From NCBI GenBank assembly GCA_027324025.1, contig DAHVYW010000111.1, positions 1 to 21,930 of the forward strand: a stretch of 21,930 nucleotides of DNA. Direction: 5' to 3'. The notes under the pieces were generated by a model, which did not search any database, was not told the origin of the DNA, and worked only from the letters and a program-made list of their open reading frames with translations. Shown piece after piece: positions 1-4,543 of this stretch. A program made the position numbers and the translations under genes. The number at the start of each line of letters is the position of its first letter. The stretch's first letter is position 1. The DNA comes from JAJZQD01 sp021847735 (GTDB taxonomy: Bacteria; Bacillota; Thermincolia; Thermincolales; UBA2595).

Positions 1-2
1 TT

Positions 3-119
3 AAGGCCGCCCTTGCCCTACCAGTTTTATGCATAAATGTTCATATTGTCCAGACGGCTCGTTTTGAAAAATGTGAAAACCTAAGAATACAAGAGTATAT
101 TAAAGAAAATAAAAGATAA
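3..119 (+). CDS. Possible 3' end of a gene cut by the window edge
   Basis: A reading frame is open from the left edge to a TAA at 117-119 and would encode about 38 residues ending in a charged, helix-like tail (…RIQEYIKENKR). I do not recognise the family and see no start codon, so this is either the C-terminus of a protein that begins outside the window or a chance open stretch. The only support is the open frame and a plausible composition with a Lys/Glu-rich end. The gap up to the next gene (120-193) holds a purine-rich AGAGGGAGGA not followed by a usable start, and a weak 6-bp hairpin at 161-179. Confidence 0.25.
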   Translation, partial: KAALALPVLCINVHIVQTARFEKCENLRIQEYIKENKR

Positions 120-193
120 TAGAGGGAGGAATATACCTGCCATTTCCCCAGACCCTAAAGCAAAGAGATTGCTTCTTTGAGACTACCCTCTTA

Positions 194-1171
194 CTATTTG
201 TGAAATGGTTTAAAGGTTTCACTGACAACCTGGTGGTTTTTATTGAGAATAATCCTGGCAGTAAGCCCAAAGCTGTCATTATAGGAATACCGGAGGTCAG
301 AGAGAGTTACCACATACCTGTCGCCTTCCGGTTGAGTTTTGACGTACAAAAATGGAGTGAAATAACTCAAAACCCTGCCAACTTCAGTGCCCAGAGCCTT
401 GTTGATGAAGTCATTGCCGCCTTCCTTCGTCAGTCGCCGGCTTTCTCTGATTAGGTGCCGGGGATAGGTTATACTTCCCATAACATATTCCTTTGGTGAT
501 TCGATGATGTAATTCCACGAACTTATGCCAAACAGCCCGGGAATAACGGCAATTCGTTCCGGCGAAACCCCATTAAACTGCCGCGCTATGGAATGTTCCA
601 GGTCCCAGTGGACATAGACCCTGGTTCCCACGTACAGAGTTAACAGAAGAAAAACCGATAGGGCAATTTTTCTCCCGGCCGCCTTCATTCTTTTAAGCCT
701 GCTTAAGATAATCCCGGCAGCCAGGATGACCCACAGGATGGGGTCAATAATCATTAGGATATCAAAAGACAGCGGCTTTGGTGAAAATGGCCACAGAGCA
801 TAGGTAGAGTATGTGTTGAGAAGGTCCAGTGAGACGTGAAAAGTCAATCCCAGCAAAGACCACCCGAACAGGGCCAACTTCTTCATGCCTGGAAAAACCC
901 TTGACAAAACAAGGGACAAAAACAGGGCCAGCAATATAATACCAGGAATGGAATGGGTTGGCCCCCGGTGAAATTTAAAATAGGTAAAATCCCCAGCTAT
1001 CCGGTAAACATAGTCAATATCAGGAATAACAGATGCTGTAACGACTGTCCAGAAGACGGCTTTGCGGGATGAAACCTGACCTGACACCGGTTCTTCATGT
1101 TCTTTGGGCTGCGCCTCCCTGTAAAAAAGACTGAGGGCCGCGCCTGTTAATCCGTGGGTAATTGGGTCCAT
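194..1171 (-). CDS. YdjM/YbcI-like membrane-bound metal-dependent hydrolase (DUF457 family)
   Basis: The 325-residue product opens with MDPITHGLTGAAL, the hallmark N-terminus of the YdjM/DUF457 family of integral membrane proteins annotated as metal-dependent hydrolases. Conserved polar residues that may bind metal sit between membrane segments: the initial D/H pair, PDIDYVY near residue 50, HRGPTHS near 68-74 and H-x-SLDLLNTY near 112-120. Several hydrophobic segments fill residues 35-190, and a soluble tail follows. The start is supported by an AGGTGG site just upstream. Length and motif order fit the family. The true substrate is unknown; phospholipase-like activity has been suggested for relatives. 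It is on the same strand as the next genes but separated from fmdE by a hairpin at 1260-1279, so it is probably transcribed on its own. Confidence 0.85.
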   Translation of the reverse strand: MDPITHGLTGAALSLFYREAQPKEHEEPVSGQVSSRKAVFWTVVTASVIPDIDYVYRIAGDFTYFKFHRGPTHSIPGIILLALFLSLVLSRVFPGMKKLALFGWSLLGLTFHVSLDLLNTYSTYALWPFSPKPLSFDILMIIDPILWVILAAGIILSRLKRMKAAGRKIALSVFLLLTLYVGTRVYVHWDLEHSIARQFNGVSPERIAVIPGLFGISSWNYIIESPKEYVMGSITYPRHLIRESRRLTKEGGNDFINKALGTEVGRVLSYFTPFLYVKTQPEGDRYVVTLSDLRYSYNDSFGLTARIILNKNHQVVSETFKPFHK

Positions 1172-1259
1172 AATACCACCTCAGGCAATTTCATATTTAT
1201 TTATAACCCAAATCAGCCGGTATTTATAAAAAAGTTTTTGGCAGACAGCGGCAAAATTA

Positions 1260-1279
1260 AACCGGCTCAGGAGCCGGTT
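1260..1279 (-). terminator. Probable rho-independent terminator of the FmdE-like gene
   Basis: A perfect 9-bp inverted repeat (AACCGGCTC / GAGCCGGTT) with a 2-nt loop lies 18 bp past the stop of the minus-strand FmdE-like gene. On that strand it is followed by TTTAATTTTG, a modest U-rich tract. Confidence 0.7.
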
Positions 1280-1296
1280 CTGGTACTACAGTGCTA

Positions 1297-1701
1297 TCAT
1301 TCGCAGTTACACAAAAAAGGTTCAACAATAAAGAGTAAATTGCCGGGGATTTCCAACAGAAACCTGAGGGCCTGCTCCTTGTCACCGGGCAGTTGGGATT
1401 TCAGGTTTGGGTTGAGGGTGAGGCTGATTCCTTCCTCTTCATCTTTATTGTAAAAGGCCCAGGATTGCCTATTCCCCTGGCGGCAGACCAGTTTTCCGTT
1501 CTCCGTAGTACAGTTTAACAGAAACCTCACAGCGTCATTGCCGCAGCTTTCGTTTTGGGTGACAACCATCATATTATCTGATTCCCCGATTATCTCGACG
1601 GCATATTTACACGCCTTGTACCCTATCAGCACGCCAAAACAGATATGGCCGTGATGTCCCACCAGACCCTGCAGGTCGCCAGGCAGTCCGGTTATTTCCA
1701 T
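1297..1701 (-). CDS. Stand-alone FmdE-family protein (formylmethanofuran dehydrogenase subunit E-like)
   Basis: The 134-residue product carries the FmdE signature near its start: GHHGHICFGVLIGYKA (residues 15-30; family form HGHxCPG). A second Cys block, NESCGNDAVRFLLNCT, follows, and then an NRQSWAFYNK stretch matching the usual segment before the domain ends. An ATG with AAGGGGGG upstream supports the start. Two extra cysteines close the protein (FLCNCE). FmdE domains are thought to bind metal through these Cys/His residues. Many bacteria without methanofuran carry lone copies, often near molybdate or tungstate functions. No Fmd/Fwd catalytic subunit is nearby, so a dehydrogenase role is not supported; the actual function is unknown. 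The HGHxCPG proline is Phe here. Confidence 0.82.
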   Translation of the reverse strand: MEITGLPGDLQGLVGHHGHICFGVLIGYKACKYAVEIIGESDNMMVVTQNESCGNDAVRFLLNCTTENGKLVCRQGNRQSWAFYNKDEEEGISLTLNPNLKSQLPGDKEQALRFLLEIPGNLLFIVEPFLCNCE

Positions 1702-1732
1702 GTAAATCCCCCCTTACCGTATTTTATTTTAT

Positions 1733-1844
1733 CCCAATTCCAAGACTCCACCTTCTATTAGGTGGAGTTTCCACTTTTCTGCTTCAGTGGGGGTAGAGTC
1801 CCCCACTGAAGTTTCGATGTTCAGCTTTAGCTGAACGAGTTTAC
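1733..1844. mobile_element. 112-bp triple-hairpin element, copy 1 (IS200/IS605-derived MITE/PATE-like)
   Basis: Three back-to-back inverted repeats occupy this element: ACTCCACCT/AGGTGGAGT (1745-1768), CTTCAGTGGGGG/CCCCCACTGAAG (1782-1811) and GTTCAGC-TTTA-GCTGAAC (1819-1836). It ends in GAGTTTAC. An almost identical copy of the same length lies at 4406-4517; I found one difference (T here, C there, in the final TTTAC/TTCAC). Both copies are directly preceded by TTTTAT. A fixed upstream target, no target duplication, subterminal hairpins and a TTCAC-like right end recall IS200/IS605 elements, here with no room for tnpA or tnpB. The element begins only 2 bp past the stop codon of the L,D-transpeptidase homologue and could act as its transcription end. 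The family assignment is inferred. Confidence 0.72.
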
Positions 1845-1846
1845 TC

Positions 1847-2521
1847 CTATTTCCTTATGACTACTTCTGAGCCGACCGGCACAAGGTCGAAAATTTCCTC
1901 CATATCTTTGGAATACAAAGCGGCCGAACCATTGGTCCAGGAATTGCCCATTAACGGACCGTTACCACCATGAATGGAGATGTCTCCCCCGAGGGGGGTG
2001 TTTTGAGGAGGGGTTACCCCTTCCTTGCCGGCCTTTTCAATAGCCAGGAATTCACTAGCCGTCAACGACCCCTGGCGCAGACCCCTGATGAGGTCTTCAC
2101 TGTTGGGGTAATTCAGGAGAAACAGTCGGGAACCAAGGAACCGGCGGGGCGGAGAGAATACTGTCTTTTCGGTAATCAAAAACTTACCCTCCGGCATTTT
2201 GTTGTCACCGGCTTTCTCTTTGTCAGACAGGTAATCCTTTCCTAAGGCAATAGAATACGTCTTGATAGGGGTTTTTCCTTTATAAACCGTTAAGGCATGC
2301 TTGGACTTTACTACTTCCAGCCAGAGGCCGGAAACCGGCGTAACGATGCCCTTTTTTTCTAAAACTGAGGTAATAGGCTCGTGGGGGGAATCAGTATGGA
2401 AATCCTTAATCAGGGGAGCCAGTAAGGTCCCCTGGTAGGCCCATAAATTATAAGCAACAATAACAAGAATAATTCCCGTAAATGAGAAAAATATGGTTTT
2501 CTTAAGCCTGTCTTTGGTCAA
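1847..2521 (-). CDS. L,D-transpeptidase (YkuD) homologue with the catalytic Cys replaced by Ser
   Basis: The 224-residue product has an N-terminal membrane anchor (about residues 9-27) and an extracellular YkuD domain (about 66-223) with LWLEVVKSKHALTVYKG, the MPEGKF segment and the ISIHGG motif holding the catalytic His184. In active enzymes this is followed by S/T-x-G-C, with Cys as nucleophile (…GCIAL or GCIRL). Here the segment reads SWTNGSAALYS, so Ser199 (codon TCG, 1925-1927 complement) takes the Cys place. YkuD enzymes make 3-3 cross-links or attach proteins to peptidoglycan; this copy is predicted to be inactive or altered. The start is TTG with AGAGGAGG seven bases upstream. It follows a ruined ABC permease gene by 32 bp, and copy 1 of the 112-bp element abuts its stop codon. 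Confidence 0.85.
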   Translation of the reverse strand: MTKDRLKKTIFFSFTGIILVIVAYNLWAYQGTLLAPLIKDFHTDSPHEPITSVLEKKGIVTPVSGLWLEVVKSKHALTVYKGKTPIKTYSIALGKDYLSDKEKAGDNKMPEGKFLITEKTVFSPPRRFLGSRLFLLNYPNSEDLIRGLRQGSLTASEFLAIEKAGKEGVTPPQNTPLGGDISIHGGNGPLMGNSWTNGSAALYSKDMEEIFDLVPVGSEVVIRK

Positions 2522-2553
2522 TTAATTACCTCCTCTGACAACACGGGTCCGGT

Positions 2554-2978
2554 CTACAGATACTGCCATCTACACCACTTGGCTTCAATAATATCCAGAA
2601 TAATATAGAGAGAAAGACCCAGCACACTCATCCCGATAATTCCGGCAAACATCTGGCTGAAAGAAGCGGTATTCCATGAATCCATAATGAAGTACCCGAG
2701 CCCCTCGGAGGTGGCGAAGGATTCTACGAAAAATAGCACTGCAATAGCCGTACCCAGGCTTATTCTGAGAGATGTGAGGATTTTGGGCAGGCAGGCAGGC
2801 CAGATTACATGGTAATAGATTTGCCGTTTGGTCGCCCCGAGGGAGGCCATGGAATAAACATTTTGCACCGGTACTCCCTTGGAGGCGTCCCTGGTAGTGA
2901 CCAAAATCTGAAAGAATACAATCATTCCAATCATAAAGCAAAAACAACTATCAAAAAGATTAATGGTGCCTTTTTCAC
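2554..2978 (-). pseudogene. Broken ABC transporter permease (NitT/TauT/SsuC type), internal deletion and frameshift
   Basis: Residues encoded from 2934 down to 2554 match the C-terminal half of a binding-protein-dependent permease of the nitrate/taurine/sulfonate class: FFQILVTTRDASKGVP, the EAA-like loop with SLGATKRQIYYHVIWPACLP, then SLRISLGTAIAVLFFVES and GLGYFI. Family members are about 250 residues; only 127 remain. A good ribosome site (AAAGGAGAGAG) and GTG start lie at 2976-2978 but open a 15-codon frame (VKKAPLIFLIVVFAL) that looks like the first membrane helix of such a permease and stops at TGA 2931-2933, out of frame with the rest. The simplest reading is one permease gene that lost its middle. 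No partner ATPase or binding-protein gene is in the window. Confidence 0.72.
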
Positions 2979-3078
2979 GTATCTCTCTCCTTTTTTAGTT
3001 TTCCTTAGCTTTTCGACAAGGGGCTCGGGATTCCCTCCCACCCCCTATAAAAAGGCCATTCCAATCCCATAAGCAAAA
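2923..3078. repeat. Near-identical ~21-bp direct repeats flanking the permease 5' end
   Basis: CATTCCAATC followed by (CC)ATAAGCAAAA occurs at 3057-3078, and CATTCCAATC followed by ATAAAGCAAAA at 2923-2943. The two copies differ by a 2-nt gap and one extra A and enclose about 113 bp with the stub start of the permease. One copy sits exactly on the frame break of the pseudogene, so the repeats may mark the rearrangement. Confidence 0.5.
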
Positions 3079-3086
3079 GGACTTGA

Positions 3087-3113
3087 CATCCGTGTTCATC
3101 CGTGTTCATCAGT
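3087..3113. repeat. Short tandem repeat, unit CGTGTTCATC
   Basis: The 10-bp unit CGTGTTCATC occurs twice in tandem (3091-3110), preceded by a partial unit (CATC) and followed by AGTGG. It lies in the non-coding stretch between the pilin terminator and the broken permease. Similar 'CGTGTTCATC…AGTGG' phrases are, from memory, found scattered in other bacterial genomes; I cannot verify copy number here. Confidence 0.55.
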
Positions 3114-3159
3114 GGGCGTTTTTAGTTGGGTTTTCCATAAGTTTTCTATATGTCTCTAT

Positions 3160-3183
3160 AAAAAAAAAGCCGCAGGTGCGGCT
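3160..3183 (-). terminator. Rho-independent terminator of the pilin gene
   Basis: On the minus strand, AGCCGCA / TGCGGCT (7 bp, CC loop) is followed by a run of nine T. Its upstream arm overlaps the pilin stop codon, so the transcript ends right after the coding region. Confidence 0.85.
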
Positions 3184-3356
3184 TAATCAAATTTGTTGTT
3201 TGTGTTAGCAAAAAGCAGAGAGATTTTTGGGCCCAGCATCATCATGGCTCCGACCACACTCACTACAAAGAGTGCTAAAATAAGCCCGTATTCGGTCATG
3301 CCCTGACCATCATCCCGCATTAAAAACTCAACCAACGGTCTCAACAGCTTTACCAC
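3183..3356 (-). CDS. Flp/Fap-type (type IVb) pilin, orphan
   Basis: This short gene encodes 57 residues: a charged N-terminus (VVKLLRPLVEFLMRDD), then GQGMTEYGLILALFVVSVVGAMMML and a short polar tail ending in FD. The G-Q-G-M-T-E-Y core is the Flp/Fap signature: prepilin peptidase (TadV/CpaA) cuts after the first Gly, and the Glu at position +5 and Tyr +6 of the mature pilin lead into the single hydrophobic helix. The start is taken as GTG (3354-3356) just after AGGGAAAG; a TTG four codons on, or the ATG at residue 13, are alternatives. A strong terminator overlaps its stop. No tad/cpa secretion genes are in the window, so assembly genes would have to be elsewhere. Confidence 0.82.
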   Translation of the reverse strand: MVKLLRPLVEFLMRDDGQGMTEYGLILALFVVSVVGAMMMLGPKISLLFANTNNKFD

Positions 3357-3436
3357 CTTTCCCTAAATTGGAAGCGGTAACAATAAACTATAAGTTTACT
3401 TAATCTATATCGGGTAAAAACCGGTTTAACTTTAGT

Positions 3437-4252
3437 TTAATCGTCAGGCATCTCTTCGTGGTCAGAACCGCTGTCATAATATTGTCCAAGGCACTCTTCC
3501 ATTAACGAATTAACCTTGACCAGCTGTTCGATAAGACTGTTAACCTGTACAATGTAATTTGCCAGGTTGTTAATTTCAACTGACTCAAGATTGGTCAGCA
3601 TTGCCTCACCGTTATTAACCAGGGCTACAACATCACTGCCGTTAAGGTTTCTTAAATCAATACTGTTTGAACAATAGCTGTTAAAAGCAACTTCCTCAAT
3701 GAGATTGTTGGCTTTAAACAATTCTGAACTGAGCTTTGAGACCTTTAAAATAAGGCTTGACAGGTTGTCATTCTCCTGCAAAAGGTTGCGGAGCCTGGCA
3801 TGGTTGCGTTTTAAAATCAGGTCGGATATTTCGGCGCTGGTAGCTAACCGCACTTCAGTATGAACCCGGATATAAATCCTGCCATCTACCATCACCAGGT
3901 CACTTAGGCCTTTTTCCACACTGATTATTAAAACCTGTTTGCCGTCAATTTCGGCCTTTTGAAAATCTGGTCTTAACGGAGGTGTACAGAGGTCGCGGCA
4001 GACATTGATGGTTTTCTGTTCTAACCGGTCGTTTGAGGCAAAACCGGAAACCTTGCCGTTATCGTCTATCCCGATAAAAAGGTAGCCACCGTCTGTATTT
4101 GCAAAGGCGGACAGGTCTTTGACGAGTTCTTTGCGCAGAGTCTTGGGCGGTTTAGCGCTGTCCTCGGGAAACAGTGTCAGTTTAAAGTCAACATTAATAT
4201 TTTCCCCTTCCCGGATCATTGAAACAATTCGGTCAATGCTCAACCCGTTCAC
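3437..4252 (-). CDS. AlbA_2 (Schlafen-type) domain protein with a helical C-terminal extension
   Basis: The 271-residue product has an AlbA_2 domain at about residues 5-125: GENINVDFK, then the diagnostic LSAFANTDGGYLFIGIDDNGKVSG (about 47-70) and the IISVEKG…YIRV stretch. This fold is shared with Schlafen proteins and is often annotated as a putative DNA-binding or ATP-binding transcriptional regulator. The usual C-terminal winged helix is not evident; instead residues 140-255 form a long Leu/Asn/Glu-rich helical region that looks coiled-coil-like, with an acidic tail. The frame is open further upstream into the 112-bp element, but GGAGG at 4260-4264 fits a GTG start at 4252 (8-nt spacing); ATG at 4258 or 4267 are alternatives. 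Function unknown. Confidence 0.75.
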   Translation of the reverse strand: MNGLSIDRIVSMIREGENINVDFKLTLFPEDSAKPPKTLRKELVKDLSAFANTDGGYLFIGIDDNGKVSGFASNDRLEQKTINVCRDLCTPPLRPDFQKAEIDGKQVLIISVEKGLSDLVMVDGRIYIRVHTEVRLATSAEISDLILKRNHARLRNLLQENDNLSSLILKVSKLSSELFKANNLIEEVAFNSYCSNSIDLRNLNGSDVVALVNNGEAMLTNLESVEINNLANYIVQVNSLIEQLVKVNSLMEECLGQYYDSGSDHEEMPDD

Positions 4253-4360
4253 GGACATTTCCTCCATTTTATTTGATGTCTGTATGTTCGACAAATCTCT
4301 TTTATAATCCTTCTGGAATAACCGACCGATTGTAGGGTTTGCAGGCAAATTATTAAAAAA

Positions 4361-4400
4361 AAGACCTGACCGCTGTGGCTGGTTTTCCATACGGTCAGGT
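4361..4400 (-). terminator. Strong rho-independent terminator between the AlbA_2 and GGDEF/HD-GYP genes
   Basis: On the minus strand, ACCTGACCG / CGGTCAGGT (9 bp) encloses a 19-nt loop and is followed by eight T (4353-4362 region). It most likely ends transcription of the minus-strand GAF-GGDEF-HD-GYP gene. The second 112-bp element begins five bases beyond its outer arm, between that gene and its terminator. Confidence 0.75.
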
Positions 4401-4405
4401 TTTAT

Positions 4406-4517
4406 CCCAATTCCAAGACTCCACCTTCTATTAGGTGGAGTTTCCACTTTTCTGCTTCAGTGGGGGTAGAGTCCCCCACTGAAGTTTCGATGTTCAGCTT
4501 TAGCTGAACGAGTTCAC
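4406..4517. mobile_element. 112-bp triple-hairpin element, copy 2
   Basis: Same orientation and length as the copy at 1733-1844, with the same three inverted repeats (stems of 9, 12 and 7 bp; the outer arms start at about 4418, 4455 and 4492) and ending in GAGTTCAC. It is preceded by TTTTAT exactly as in copy 1, and here those bases belong to the 3' arm and tail of the terminator at 4361-4400. No protein is encoded; a long minus-strand frame crosses it only by chance. It separates the GGDEF/HD-GYP gene from its terminator, showing insertion into an existing transcription unit. Confidence 0.72.
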
Positions 4518-4543
4518 TCTTTAGTCAAAATTATGGACACAAT

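Noticed and set aside
120..193. Riboswitch in the leader-like stretch with hairpin 161-179
   Set aside because: No consensus of a known riboswitch (c-di-GMP, TPP, preQ1, SAM) could be matched and the downstream gene lies on the opposite strand.
1733..1844. Triple hairpins as a CRISPR array
   Set aside because: The three stems differ in sequence, there are no regular spacers and no cas genes.
2931..2978. TGA at 2931-2933 as another selenocysteine codon
   Set aside because: The frame after it stops again within two codons (TGA TTG GAA TGA) and no cysteine context or hairpin was seen; a frameshifted pseudogene explains it better.
4253..4447. N-terminal extension of the AlbA_2 frame
   Set aside because: The extra residues come from the 112-bp element and the terminator arms, so the frame is open only by chance.
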